From VRUE01 sp963695835 (GTDB lineage: Bacteria; Actinomycetota; Thermoleophilia; Solirubrobacterales; 70-9), in contig CAVOHR010000004.1 of the NCBI GenBank assembly GCA_963695835.1, positions 496,001-560,000 of the forward strand: a stretch of DNA of 64,000 nucleotides, in the 5' to 3' direction. Shown here piece by piece: positions 25,381 to 33,939 of this stretch. Numbering within the stretch: position 1 is the first letter of the stretch; each line of letters opens with the position of its first letter. The notes beneath the pieces are model-generated. The model was not told the origin of the DNA and did not search any database. It saw only the letters and a program-made list of their open reading frames with translations. The translations under genes were made by a program, and so were the position numbers.

Positions 25381-26970
25381 TCAGCCTCCTTCCCTCAGCA
25401 GGTCCGCATCGCTGTGGACGTAGGACTTCCCCGATTCCAGGACCGGCTTCTTGTGGCACCTGGCGCAGAAGACCTCCTGGTGGCAGAACGCACACGCTTT
25501 GATGCCGGCCTTGGCGATCGCCTGCGGGTGGCGGTAGAGCATTTCGTCGTGATCGACCTTCGCCGCGCCGGTGCTGTGGCAGTTCGTGCAGAAGCTGCCC
25601 ACCGCGGCCGGTTCGAGGCTCGAGGCCTGGTTCTTGTGGTCGAAGACCCAGAGCCTGTCCCTGTGGCTGGCGGGCTCGCCGAGCAGCGCTCCGTCCGACA
25701 CTTCCCCGCCCACCTGCGGGAAGGTGTGGCAGGTGGTGCATTCCCAGGGGATCGTCTTGTTCAGGAGGCGGCCCTTGGGGCCGACCTCGAAGTGGCCGCC
25801 GTCGTGGCAGCGGAAGCAGCCGGGGCTCGACTGGTGACCGAGGTTGTTCGGGTAATCCGCAGCGATCGTCTTCATTTCGGGAGTCGCGACCAGTTCGTAG
25901 ATCGCCTGCAGTTCCCCGACCGCCCGGTCGACCTCCCGCCGGCGCGCGTTCCAGACGAGCGGGTACTTCGCCGCGTACCAGCCGCGGATGCCGTCGATCG
26001 CCCGTTCCGCTTCCCCCGCCGACGTGTAGCTCTTGCCGAGACGCGACATCCCCTCGCGCTTGATGTAGGGGAGGGACTGGCTGATCTTGCCGGCGGCGAT
26101 CGAGTTGTCGATTGCCTGGTCGGGGCTGGGCAATTCGTGGCCGACGCGGTTGTGGCAGTCGATGCAGTTCATCCGCCGGATCGTCTCGGTCCGCTTCAGG
26201 CGCCCGATGTCCCGCCGCGCATCGCTGGAGACGCTGACCTGGGGGCGGGCGATGAACTGCTTCTTGGTGCCGTTCTTGTAGGTGACGCCGACCCAGTTGA
26301 TCTTCTGCGAGTGCTCGTCGGGGCTCGCGAATTCGACCCGCTGCTCGACGTGCCAGTGGGCGCCGGGGCCGCTCCCGCCGTCGCCGAGACCGGGCGGTCG
26401 CACCACCACCGCCACCGTTTCGCGCGTGTTCGACCTGTCCTCCCGGTAGCGGGGCTGGAGGACGACCTTGGTCGGATTTCCTTCCCCGGCGATCTCGTCG
26501 AGCGAGTGGCACTTCATGCAGGTGTCCTTGGGGTCGGGGAGCTTGGAGTGGTCGGGTGGGGGGATCGGCCTCGGGAACGACCCGGTGAGCATCTCGATGG
26601 TCTGCTTCGCGCCGTTCAATTTCGCTTTGACGAAGCCGCCGAGGCCCGGCCCGACATGGCACTCGCCGCAGGCCACGTCGCGGTGGACCGACAGCTTGTA
26701 CGCCTTGGCCTCGGGGGCCATCGTGTGGCATTTCGAGCAGAAGCCCTCCGACTCGGTCCACTTCTGCGCGGTGAGCCCGGCGACCGCCACCAGCGAGCCG
26801 AGCCCGCCGACGAGGGCCAGGACGACGAGGAAGCCGCGGCGGCTGCGGGGCGGCCGCAGGAGCCGACCGGCCCGCGCGCGGAGCCGGCCGAAGCGGCGGT
26901 AGCGGGTCGGCTCGGGCTCGGGCTCGGGCTCGGCGGGCACGGCATCCCACTCATCTGGCCGATCGGGCAA
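25381..26970 (-). CDS. NapC/NirT-type nine-haem cytochrome c
   Basis: A 529-residue membrane-anchored cytochrome. One helix at about 47-66 is followed by a NapC/NrfH-like domain with CSKCH (78-82) and CGECH (101-105). Further haem motifs are CMKCH, CIDCH, CFRCH, CTTCH, CTNCH, CAFCH and CARCH, nine in total. NapC proteins take electrons from membrane quinols; the C-terminal extension with five more motifs after about residue 380 is not in standard NapC. The segment between contains a His/Tyr-rich region. It overlaps the ResA gene by 20 nt and is followed by HemA. A quinol-oxidising entry point for the downstream cytochromes is inference. Confidence 0.92.
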   Translation of the reverse strand: MPDRPDEWDAVPAEPEPEPEPTRYRRFGRLRARAGRLLRPPRSRRGFLVVLALVGGLGSLVAVAGLTAQKWTESEGFCSKCHTMAPEAKAYKLSVHRDVACGECHVGPGLGGFVKAKLNGAKQTIEMLTGSFPRPIPPPDHSKLPDPKDTCMKCHSLDEIAGEGNPTKVVLQPRYREDRSNTRETVAVVVRPPGLGDGGSGPGAHWHVEQRVEFASPDEHSQKINWVGVTYKNGTKKQFIARPQVSVSSDARRDIGRLKRTETIRRMNCIDCHNRVGHELPSPDQAIDNSIAAGKISQSLPYIKREGMSRLGKSYTSAGEAERAIDGIRGWYAAKYPLVWNARRREVDRAVGELQAIYELVATPEMKTIAADYPNNLGHQSSPGCFRCHDGGHFEVGPKGRLLNKTIPWECTTCHTFPQVGGEVSDGALLGEPASHRDRLWVFDHKNQASSLEPAAVGSFCTNCHSTGAAKVDHDEMLYRHPQAIAKAGIKACAFCHQEVFCARCHKKPVLESGKSYVHSDADLLREGG

Positions 26971-27556
26971 CGTCCACTCCTATCTCCGCGAGGTTTTCGT
27001 CGATCGTCTCCGGGGCGAGCGACGAGATCCGGATCTCCCGCAGGATTCCGGAGCTGTCGATGAAGAAGTGGGAGGGGATGCCGGCGATCCGGTAGCTGGA
27101 CGCGATCCGGCCGTCGGAGTCGTCGACCTTGGGATAGGTCAGGCCGGCCCGCTCCGCGTAGGCCGCGATGTTCGACCCGCTGTCCTGGATGAATACCGCC
27201 AGGAGCTTCAGGCCCTGGCCCCGGTACTTCTCGTAGGCGGCCTCGACGTCGGGGTTCTCCGCCCGGCACGGCTGGCACCAGGAGGCTCCGAAGGTCAGCC
27301 AGAGCGGATGGCCGCGCAGCTCGCTCAGGGTGACCTTCTCGCCTTCGATCGTCGTCGCGGTGAAGTCCGGGACCGGCTTTCCGACTTCCGGCGCCGGCCC
27401 CGTGGCGCGACCGGCGAGGACGATCGACGTGAAGCTGCCGCCCGCCGCCGGCCGGTTCGCCAGGTAGGAGACCGCCAGGATGAGGACCGCGGTCACGCCC
27501 ATGATCAGCAGGGTCCGGGAACGGCTGGGACGGGTTCCCGCCGGTTCGCTAGCCAT
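26951..27556 (-). CDS. resA: ResA/TlpA-type thiol-disulfide oxidoreductase
   Basis: A 201-residue membrane-anchored thioredoxin-fold protein (one helix at about 15-33). It has PVPDFTATTIEGEKVTLSEL, the active site WCQPC, and the cis-Pro segment AGIPSHFFID. ResA proteins reduce the CxxCH thiols of apocytochromes outside the membrane, using electrons passed by CcdA, which is encoded 2.3 kb upstream in the same operon. It overlaps the CcsA gene by 8 nt. Confidence 0.93.
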   Translation of the reverse strand: MASEPAGTRPSRSRTLLIMGVTAVLILAVSYLANRPAAGGSFTSIVLAGRATGPAPEVGKPVPDFTATTIEGEKVTLSELRGHPLWLTFGASWCQPCRAENPDVEAAYEKYRGQGLKLLAVFIQDSGSNIAAYAERAGLTYPKVDDSDGRIASSYRIAGIPSHFFIDSSGILREIRISSLAPETIDENLAEIGVDVARSAR

Positions 27557-28424
27557 AGCTGTGCAGCCCCCCGAAGAAGAGGTTCCCGAAGTAGGTGAAG
27601 AGCGTCGCCGCGAACACCAGCATCAGCAGCAGGGCCGCTCGCTGGCCGCGCCAGCCGCGGGCGGCTCGTGCGTGCAGGTAGGCGCCGCAGACGATCCAGG
27701 TGACGAGCGAGGCGGTCTCCTTGGGGTCCCAGCTCCAGTACCTGCCCCAGGCGATGTCGGCCCAGACGGCTCCGAGGACGATCGTCAGGGTGAGGAACGG
27801 GAAGCCGATCAGGATCGCCCGGTAGGAGAGGTTGTCCAGCAGCTCGCGCTTCGGCAGGAACGATCGCTGGCCGCCGGCCTGGACCACGTAGAGGAGCGCG
27901 GCGGCGAACCCGACCGCGAAGGCGCCGTAGGCGATCACCGCCATCGCCACGTGAACGGTCAGCAGCAGGTTGTTCTGAAGCGCCGGGACAAGCGGCGCGG
28001 CCGTGCTCGGAATCGTCGTCGCGTAGAGGAGCATCGCGAGCGCGACGGGCAGCACGATCACGCCGATGCTCCACTGGCGATAGCGCTGGAGGAAGTAGAC
28101 GTGGACCGCCAGGGCGCCCCAGGCGAAGGCGACCGAGAACTCGTACATGTTCGCGAACGGACCGTGGCCCGTCCCGAGCCAGCGGAAGGCGAGCGCCGCC
28201 GAGAGGAAGCCGAGCGCCAGCCAGGTGGTGAGCGTGCCGAAGACGACGAGGCCGTTCGGCGCGTCGGCGCCGAACGTCGCCGTCGCGCCGTCGGGCGGTT
28301 CGGTCGCGAGCGTCGTGCGGCCCCTGGCGACGCGCACGGCCGCGAAGGCCAGGACGTAGGAAACCAGCGCCAGGATCACCGCGATGATGCCGGCGAAGAC
28401 GCAGTATTCGGCCATCTTAAGCAT
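27549..28424 (-). CDS. ccsA: Cytochrome c synthase subunit CcsA/ResC
   Basis: A 291-residue polytopic protein with about eight helices and the haem-handling WWD-type motif WADIAWGRYWSWDPKETAS. Conserved periplasmic His residues flank it (HGPFANMYEF, LTVHVAM, and GLHSYG at the end). With ResB it forms the System II haem-attachment complex. The start is ATG 28424, preceded by GAGAGGGG and overlapping the resB stop by 8 nt; ATG 28415 is an alternative. Confidence 0.94.
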   Translation of the reverse strand: MLKMAEYCVFAGIIAVILALVSYVLAFAAVRVARGRTTLATEPPDGATATFGADAPNGLVVFGTLTTWLALGFLSAALAFRWLGTGHGPFANMYEFSVAFAWGALAVHVYFLQRYRQWSIGVIVLPVALAMLLYATTIPSTAAPLVPALQNNLLLTVHVAMAVIAYGAFAVGFAAALLYVVQAGGQRSFLPKRELLDNLSYRAILIGFPFLTLTIVLGAVWADIAWGRYWSWDPKETASLVTWIVCGAYLHARAARGWRGQRAALLLMLVFAATLFTYFGNLFFGGLHSYG

Positions 28425-29895
28425 CGACCCCACCCCTCTCTTGGATTGCGCCCGCCCCGCCGGCGGCGCGCCGTATGTCCTCGACCAGAGACTCGAACTG
28501 GGCCGCGAACACCGGGTCGCGGCGCTTGATCGCGGCAACGCCGATCTCGCTGCCGCCCGCCCGGCGGCGGATCACCGCCCTGACCCGCCGGTGCGGGAGG
28601 AAGAAGACGACGAACATGCCGAGCAGCAGCAGGGTCGCGCCGATCCAGACCAGCGTCGATCCGGGATCGTGGGCGACGATCAGGCCGGTGAACTCGCGTT
28701 CGCGGACGAAGGTGAAGTCGACGCCGCCGATCGTCGCCTGCCTGCCCTGCGAGAGGACCCGGACACCCACCGGGTTGTCCGTCGCGGTCCTGTAGACCTC
28801 CAGCTGCGTCTGACCGGCGGCGATGCGCGGGTCGACTTCCCCCGACTCCGGGGAGACGACGAAGACCGTCAGGTCCTGCTTCGGGAGCAGGAAGCGGCCG
28901 ATGCGGTGCGTTTCGTCCTCGGACCCGTACAGCAGCGGCACGCCACGGTCGAAGGCGACCTTGCCGTCCTTCGTCTTCGCCTCCATCACCACGGTGGGGC
29001 CGAAGAACGACTGGTAGAAGGTGACGCCGTCGTAGCGCATCGGGTGGTTGACGCGGATTTCCTGCGCCCCGACCCGGGCGCCGTCCTTGTAGAGGACGAC
29101 GTTGCTCGCGTAGTCGCTCGGCTCGCCGCTCGTGTAGTAGGAGTCGGCGAACGACTTCGCTTCGACCGTCATCTCGGTCCCGTGGCCGACGCTCCGCTTG
29201 TCGCCGACGGGCACCGCGAACGCTTCGTCCCGGAAGCCGCCCGTCGCCGTGACCACCGCTCCGGCGACGATGACGACGAAGCTGACGTGGGCGACGATCC
29301 TCCCGAACGGCGACCAGCGGAAGCGGTCGGCGCAGATGTGGACGTCGTCGCCGTCGCTGACGGTCGCGGTGCGGAAGTGGTGCGAGCGGAGGACGGTTCG
29401 CAGCGTCGCGAGTGCGGCGTCGGGATCGGTCCCCGAGGGGATCCTGGCCCGGTGCGGCGCCCGCTCGAAGAATGCCTCGGTCATCAGCATCCGCGGCCGC
29501 GTCGCCGTCCGCCAGAGGCGCGGCGCCCGCCGCGCGGAGCAGCTGAGCACGCTGGCCGAGAGCAGCAGCAGCGTCGCCTTGAACCAGATCGAGGAGAAGA
29601 CCGAGAAGAGCCCGAGCGTGTCGAGGATCCCGGTCCAGCCGCCGTACCTGGGGCGCACCGAGTCGAGCCATTCGGCGTAGGCCCGGGGGTCGTTCCTGAC
29701 CGCGTCGGGGGCCTGGGCGAGAAGCGTTCCCGCCAGGGTCAGCAGGGCGAGGACGAAGAGCAGCACCAGCGCCACCCGCATCGAGGTGAGCCAGCGGAAG
29801 ATCCGGACGTGCGGGGAGAGCGCCGGGCGGCGATGCTCGCCGATCGGATCGCGGAGGGCCCTGGGGCGGGGAGGTGTGCTGATCGTCTGTCCCAT
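28417..29895 (-). CDS. resB: Cytochrome c biogenesis protein ResB
   Basis: A 492-residue System II component. N-terminal helices (RVALVLLFVLALLTLAGTLL and a second near WFKATLLLLSASV) are followed by a further helix, a large extracytoplasmic domain and a last helix near TLVWIGATLLLLGMF. It ends with a cytosolic tail. ResB and CcsA export haem and join it to CxxCH motifs, needed here for at least 27 sites. It overlaps ccsA and starts 10 nt after ccdA. Confidence 0.92.
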   Translation of the reverse strand: MGQTISTPPRPRALRDPIGEHRRPALSPHVRIFRWLTSMRVALVLLFVLALLTLAGTLLAQAPDAVRNDPRAYAEWLDSVRPRYGGWTGILDTLGLFSVFSSIWFKATLLLLSASVLSCSARRAPRLWRTATRPRMLMTEAFFERAPHRARIPSGTDPDAALATLRTVLRSHHFRTATVSDGDDVHICADRFRWSPFGRIVAHVSFVVIVAGAVVTATGGFRDEAFAVPVGDKRSVGHGTEMTVEAKSFADSYYTSGEPSDYASNVVLYKDGARVGAQEIRVNHPMRYDGVTFYQSFFGPTVVMEAKTKDGKVAFDRGVPLLYGSEDETHRIGRFLLPKQDLTVFVVSPESGEVDPRIAAGQTQLEVYRTATDNPVGVRVLSQGRQATIGGVDFTFVREREFTGLIVAHDPGSTLVWIGATLLLLGMFVVFFLPHRRVRAVIRRRAGGSEIGVAAIKRRDPVFAAQFESLVEDIRRAAGGAGAIQERGGVDA

Positions 29896-29905
29896 GCCGG
29901 TTTCC

Positions 29906-30631
29906 TCAGACTTCGATCAGGGGCAGCGTGCCGGACAGCCGCCCGAAGGTGTTGGTGACCATCAGCAAGCCGATCGCGACCAGCATCGCGCCGGTCGCGA
30001 TGTCGACCGCGGTGTGGTGCCTGCGGAACCAGCCGAGGCGGTCGCTGACCTCGGTGGCGCCGAGCGCGACCAGCACGAAGGGGACCCCCAGCCCGATCGC
30101 GTAGACGAGGAGCAGGAGGGTGCCCTGGGTGGCGCTGGCGCTGACCGAGGCGAGGCCGATGATGCCGCCCAGGATCGGGCCGATGCACGGCGTCCAGCCG
30201 GCGGAGAAGACGACGCCGAGCAGCGCCGAGCGCGCGTAGCCGGGGGCGGCCCGATCGCCCTCCGGGGCGGCGCCGGCGGACCCCATCGGCAGCCGCTTCT
30301 CGCGGTAGAGCGCCGGGATGCTGATCAGGCCGGCGACGTGGAGGCCCATGAAGACGAGGACCGCGCCGCCGAGCTCCCGCAGCAGGCCGACGTAGTCGCG
30401 GAAGAGGTAGCCGATCAGCCCGACCGAGGCCCAGATCGCGATGAACACGACCGAGAAGCCGGCGACGAAGGCGAGCGAATGGAGGAGGGCGACGCGGCGC
30501 GGCGCGGCCGAGCCGTCCGGGTTGGTGGCGACCATGTAGCTGACGTAGCCGGGGACCAGCGGCAGGCAGCAGGGCGAGGCGAACGAGACGACCCCGGCGA
30601 GGAAGGCGACGGGGATGCCGATCTCGGTCAT
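29906..30631 (-). CDS. ccdA: Thiol-disulfide interchange membrane protein CcdA
   Basis: A 241-residue, six-helix protein. The two redox Cys regions are SFASPCCLPLVPGYVSYM (first helix) and SAGWTPCIGPILGG (fourth). CcdA carries electrons from cytosolic thioredoxin to ResA. Starts 4 nt after the TPR gene stop and runs into resB with 10 nt between, so it is part of the TPR-ccdA-resB-ccsA-resA-cytochrome operon. Confidence 0.94.
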   Translation of the reverse strand: MTEIGIPVAFLAGVVSFASPCCLPLVPGYVSYMVATNPDGSAAPRRVALLHSLAFVAGFSVVFIAIWASVGLIGYLFRDYVGLLRELGGAVLVFMGLHVAGLISIPALYREKRLPMGSAGAAPEGDRAAPGYARSALLGVVFSAGWTPCIGPILGGIIGLASVSASATQGTLLLLVYAIGLGVPFVLVALGATEVSDRLGWFRRHHTAVDIATGAMLVAIGLLMVTNTFGRLSGTLPLIEV

Positions 30632-30635
30632 CGGG

Positions 30636-31469
30636 TCACCCTTCGCCGCCGGGTTGGGCCGTGGCCGCGGAGGCCGCCTTCTCCAGGCCCTTGAGGTGCG
30701 TGGCGACCGTCTTGGCCACCGAGGAGCCCGGAGGGGCCAGCTCGACGACCTTGCGCCACATCCTCTTCGCCCTCGCCATGTCGGGAGGGTTGCTGCTCAG
30801 GTAGAGGAAGCCGAGGTCGTAGTGGGCCTCGATGTTCTCGGGGTCGACGGCGATGACGCGGAGCCAGTCCCGCCGGGCGTCGGCGACCTCGCCGAGGTTG
30901 AACTCCGCCGCGCCGAGCGCCAGGCGCGCCTTCACGTTCCCCGGCTCGATCGCGACGGCCTGCCTCATCCAGCCGCCGGCGCTGTTGTAGTCGTGGGCCT
31001 TGAAGAAGACGTCGCCGAGCTGGACCAGCGCGGCGGCGTCCTTCGGCTTCACTTCGAGCTTCCTCATCAACCTGGCGACGAGAACCTGGTCGCCGGGGCT
31101 GAGGCCCGGCGCTTCGGCGGCCGCGCCGCCCTGGGGCTCGGCCTTGCCCTGGCCGCCGCCGATGGAGTAGACGCCGACGACGACGCCGGCGGCGGCGGCG
31201 AGGGTGACGATCCCGACGGCGATCCGCTTCAGCGGCGTGGTGCGGCGAGCCGTCTTTGCGCCCGCCGCATCGCCCGCCGCATCGGAGAGGGCGGCGTAGG
31301 CCTCGTCGGCCGCGGCTATCTCGCCCCGGGCCCAGCCGCGCACACCCTCCGGCGCACCCTCGAGGAAGTCCACCAGCTCCCTGTGGGCTCTCTCGGCGTC
31401 CTCGGCGCTCGCCTGGGGAGTGAGGCCGAGCCTGGCGCGGGGACTGCGGTGTCTTGCGTCGCGCTTCAT
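30636..31469 (-). CDS. Membrane-anchored TPR protein of the cytochrome operon
   Basis: A 277-residue protein. An N-terminal J-domain-like or helical cytosolic part (ASAEDAERAHRELVDFLEG, then EAYAALSDAAGD) precedes one helix (about 78-100). Outside the membrane are three to four tetratricopeptide repeats (DAAALVQLGDVFFKAHDYNS, KARLALGAAEFNLGEVADAR, EAHYDLGFLYLSS). CcmI/NrfG-like TPR proteins hold apocytochromes for haem attachment, and this one begins the Ccs operon, so that role is plausible. Start chosen at ATG 31469; a longer reading to 31544 would pass through the conserved upstream element. Confidence 0.82.
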   Translation of the reverse strand: MKRDARHRSPRARLGLTPQASAEDAERAHRELVDFLEGAPEGVRGWARGEIAAADEAYAALSDAAGDAAGAKTARRTTPLKRIAVGIVTLAAAAGVVVGVYSIGGGQGKAEPQGGAAAEAPGLSPGDQVLVARLMRKLEVKPKDAAALVQLGDVFFKAHDYNSAGGWMRQAVAIEPGNVKARLALGAAEFNLGEVADARRDWLRVIAVDPENIEAHYDLGFLYLSSNPPDMARAKRMWRKVVELAPPGSSVAKTVATHLKGLEKAASAATAQPGGEG

Positions 31470-31480
31470 CGTGTCTCTAA

Positions 31481-31540
31481 TGATGAGCTTTGAGTAGTTT
31501 CGAGCGCAATCCGTCGCCTGGCACGTTTCGGATAGAAGTG
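31481..31540 (-). promoter_or_regulatory. Conserved 60-nt element, copy 1 (before the TPR/Ccs operon)
   Basis: Matches 32771-32830 at 46 of 60 positions without gaps, including two invariant 10-mers: CGAGCGCAAT (31501-31510) and GCACGTTTCG (31521-31530). It lies just upstream of ATG 31469. Operator, promoter or mRNA leader element; which one is not clear. Confidence 0.6.
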
Positions 31541-31699
31541 ACAACCCGCCGAGCGCGTCCGATGGTCCAGGGGGTATACGGACGCCTATATCCCTCGGAT
31601 GCGCGGCCGAGCCGGCCGACCGGCTGCGGGTGCGGGTGCGGCACGATTGCTCCGATCAGGGGTGTATCGACCCTCAAAGGAGCACCGAACTCAAAGAGA

Positions 31700-31738
31700 A
31701 TCGCCCCCGGCGGGCCGTTGCCGGCCGCCGGGGGCGAT
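31700..31738 (-). terminator. Terminator after the last hexahaem cytochrome
   Basis: A perfect 14-bp stem (ATCGCCCCCGGCGG with CCGCCGGGGGCGAT, 11-nt loop) starting 14 nt after the stop at 31753, followed on the minus strand by TCTCTTTGAGTT. It separates the secreted-cytochrome unit from the Ccs operon. The rest of 31545-31752 holds no gene I can support. Confidence 0.75.
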
Positions 31739-31752
31739 CTCCAAATCGGCGC

Positions 31753-32733
31753 CTACTTGTGGTGGCAGGTCTGGCAGACGCCCCTGTTGTCGAGCCTCAG
31801 GAGGCGGCTGTCGGTGCCGCCGGGGCTGCCGTCGGGGAAGGTGACCGACCTCGAATATTCGCCCATGCTCGAGTTGGAGCCGTGCGCGACGTGGCACTGG
31901 ATGCAGTTCGGCCTGGCCTTCGGGGGGGGAGATTTTTCGTATTCCGCCTGCGTGTAGGAGCTGCGGTGGCGGTACGCGTACACCGCGTCGCCGCTGTTGT
32001 TTTTGTAGCTGCCGCTGCCCGCGAGGTAGCGGCTATGGCAGGTGGTGCACCAGTTGGAAACCTGGTACTGGAACTGCGGCGCGTTGGCGTCCCAGCTCGC
32101 CCAGTAGTTGGTGGTCGTGTAGACCTTGGTCGAGGTGTCGGCGATCGTCACGCCGCTTTCCGCGCCCGATTCGTCCGGGATCGGCCGCAGGATCCGGTAG
32201 TTGCCGTTGCCGTGCGGGTCGTGGCAGGAGCCGCAGGCGAGGTCGACCCCCTTGCCGTAGTTGACCGTGGCGCTGATCGGGCCGTTGCCCCAGGCGGTCT
32301 GTTCGGAGTCGTTGACCGAGTGGGTCGAGTTCACGCCTTCGCCGTCCGCCAGCACCGGGATGGTCGCACTTTCGAGTTTTCCAGTTTCCGAGTTGTAGTT
32401 AGGTTCCGGATGGGCGGTGTCGATCAGGGCGTATTTGAAGCCGCCGCCGCGCAGGGCGCCTTTCGCGCCGGTGTGACCGGCTCCCGAATACCCGACGCCG
32501 TCCTGCACGTCGAGTTTGGAGCCGCTGGCCGAGGAGCCATGGCAGGTGAAGCAGAGCGATTCCTGGTCCTCTTTCAGCAGGTAGGGGGCCTGGGCGGTGT
32601 GAGCCCGGTGGCAGGCCGCGCAGGTATCCGGAACGAGGCCGGCGCCTTTCATATGCGGCCCGTTGTCCGCCGCGGCCGGGGCAGCAACGAACAGCGAGGC
32701 ACAACCTACGGCCATGAGTACCAGTCTTCTCAT
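31753..32733 (-). CDS. Secreted hexahaem cytochrome c, paired CxxCH type (third of three)
   Basis: A 326-residue exported cytochrome: Sec signal (MRRLVLMAVGCASLFVAAPA) and six haem motifs CAACH, CFTCH, CGSCH, CTTCH, CIQCH and CQTCH. The first two form a paired-CxxCH module (CHRAHTAQA then LLKEDQESLCFTCH). Six other His are shared with the two neighbours (in DNGPH, RAHTAQA, STHSV, DPHGNG, YRHR, VAHGSN), enough for bis-His ligation of every haem. No anchor or lipobox is seen. The start has GGAGG 12 nt upstream. The conserved 60-nt element lies 38 nt before it, so this copy may have its own promoter. Confidence 0.93.
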   Translation of the reverse strand: MRRLVLMAVGCASLFVAAPAAADNGPHMKGAGLVPDTCAACHRAHTAQAPYLLKEDQESLCFTCHGSSASGSKLDVQDGVGYSGAGHTGAKGALRGGGFKYALIDTAHPEPNYNSETGKLESATIPVLADGEGVNSTHSVNDSEQTAWGNGPISATVNYGKGVDLACGSCHDPHGNGNYRILRPIPDESGAESGVTIADTSTKVYTTTNYWASWDANAPQFQYQVSNWCTTCHSRYLAGSGSYKNNSGDAVYAYRHRSSYTQAEYEKSPPPKARPNCIQCHVAHGSNSSMGEYSRSVTFPDGSPGGTDSRLLRLDNRGVCQTCHHK

Positions 32734-32770
32734 ATCTATTCGCCCTCCAAGCGCATTGACGATGTGTAAA

Positions 32771-32830
32771 TGATCCGCCCTGAGCGGCTCCGAGCGCAAT
32801 CCATCGGTCGGCACGTTTCGGGTAGAAATG
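32771..32830 (-). promoter_or_regulatory. Conserved 60-nt element, copy 2 (before hexahaem cytochrome)
   Basis: Same register as 31481-31540, with CGAGCGCAAT at 32791-32800 and GCACGTTTCG at 32811-32820. It lies between two hexahaem genes, upstream of ATG 32733. Confidence 0.6.
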
Positions 32831-32919
32831 AGGACATGGCCCGATCGGTACAGACCGGGACTATGCCCCGTCGTGCGGCCGCTCAGAGCCGCTCCGATGC
32901 TCGAGGCGCGCTTCGCCGG

Positions 32920-33897
32920 TCATTCGGCGTGGCACATCTGGCAGACGCCCCTGTTGTCGATCCGCAGCAGGTAGCCGTCGGCCGCGGCCGGGACCCCTTC
33001 GAGGCTGTGGACGCCGCCCGCGCTCGCTTCGCCGGCGCTGGCGTTGGAGCCGTGGGCGACGTGGCACTGGATGCAGTTCGCCGAGCCCTGCACCGTCTGG
33101 TCTGAGATGTGACGGTGGGTGAAGACGGCGTCGCCGCTGTCGGTGTACGAGGTGGCGCTGAGGTAGCGCGTGTGGCAGGTCGCGCACCAGGCCGAGATGC
33201 CGGCGATGAAGCCCGGTGCGCCTGCGTCCGCGACCTGCCAGTAGTTGTCGGTCGTGTAGACCTTGGTGGCGGCGTCGGGGATCGTCACGCCCGAGCTTGC
33301 CCCGGATTCTTTCGGGATCGGCCTCAGGATCCGGTAGTCGCCGTTGCCGTGCGGGTCGTGGCAGGAGCCGCAGCGCAGCGAGACGGCGTTGCCGTAGTCG
33401 ACTTCGGCGCCGATCGGGCCGTTGCCCCAGGCTGTCTGGCTCGACAGGTCGACCGAGTGGGACGAGCTCACCGCGGCGCCGCTGCTCCTCACCGGGACGA
33501 CGCCGTCCGGGTTGGAGTCACCGGACCGCTGGCCGGAGGGGGAGGCGGAGTCGATCAGCGCGTATTCGAAGCCGCCGCCGCGCAGGGCCCCGGGGCTGCC
33601 GCTGCGGCCGCTGGTCGCGTAGCCGACGCCGTCCTGCACGTCGGTGCTGGCGCCCGCCCCCGAGGCGCCGTGGCAGGTGTAGCAGAGCGCCGTCTGGGGC
33701 TGCTTCAGAAGCTCGCCCGCCTGGGCCGTATGCACACGGTGGCAGGTCGCGCAGTTGTCGGCGACGGGGCCGGCGCCCGTCACGTGCGGTCCGTTGTCGG
33801 CCATGCTCGGGGCCGCGGCGGCGAGCAGCGATACGGCGCAGGCCAGCGCCAGCAGCGCCGGCCTTCCCGCCCTGTCGTGTGCTCTCGCGCCGGTCAA
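32920..33897 (-). CDS. Secreted hexahaem cytochrome c (second of three)
   Basis: A 325-residue paralogue of the flanking cytochromes. Signal peptide ends near PSMA-DNGPH. Haem motifs are CATCH, CYTCH, CGSCH, CATCH, CIQCH and CQMCH, and it keeps the shared blocks DVQDGVGY, LRGGGFEYALID, TAWGNGPI, CGSCHDPHGNG, YRILRPIP, KVYTTDNYW and GVCQMCH. The six non-motif His are also kept (DNGPH, RVHTAQA, SSHSV, DPHG, THRH, VAHGSN). It is 42 nt downstream of the first paralogue. Redox partners are unknown. Confidence 0.93.
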   Translation of the reverse strand: MTGARAHDRAGRPALLALACAVSLLAAAAPSMADNGPHVTGAGPVADNCATCHRVHTAQAGELLKQPQTALCYTCHGASGAGASTDVQDGVGYATSGRSGSPGALRGGGFEYALIDSASPSGQRSGDSNPDGVVPVRSSGAAVSSSHSVDLSSQTAWGNGPIGAEVDYGNAVSLRCGSCHDPHGNGDYRILRPIPKESGASSGVTIPDAATKVYTTDNYWQVADAGAPGFIAGISAWCATCHTRYLSATSYTDSGDAVFTHRHISDQTVQGSANCIQCHVAHGSNASAGEASAGGVHSLEGVPAAADGYLLRIDNRGVCQMCHAE

Positions 33898-33939
33898 GAT
33901 GACTTTCGTCGCCTCCTTCGCGGCAAGACCAGGCCGCGG

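Noticed and set aside
31481..31540. A c-di-GMP (GEMM) riboswitch in the conserved cytochrome leader
   Set aside because: GAAACGTG-like words are present, but the GEMM tetraloop receptor and GACGCAAAGC-type block are not.
32763..32771. A third site for the ferredoxin/regulator operator (TGTGTAAAT)
   Set aside because: Only one half-site; the partner half at the right 7-nt spacing matches 3 of 8 bases or fewer.
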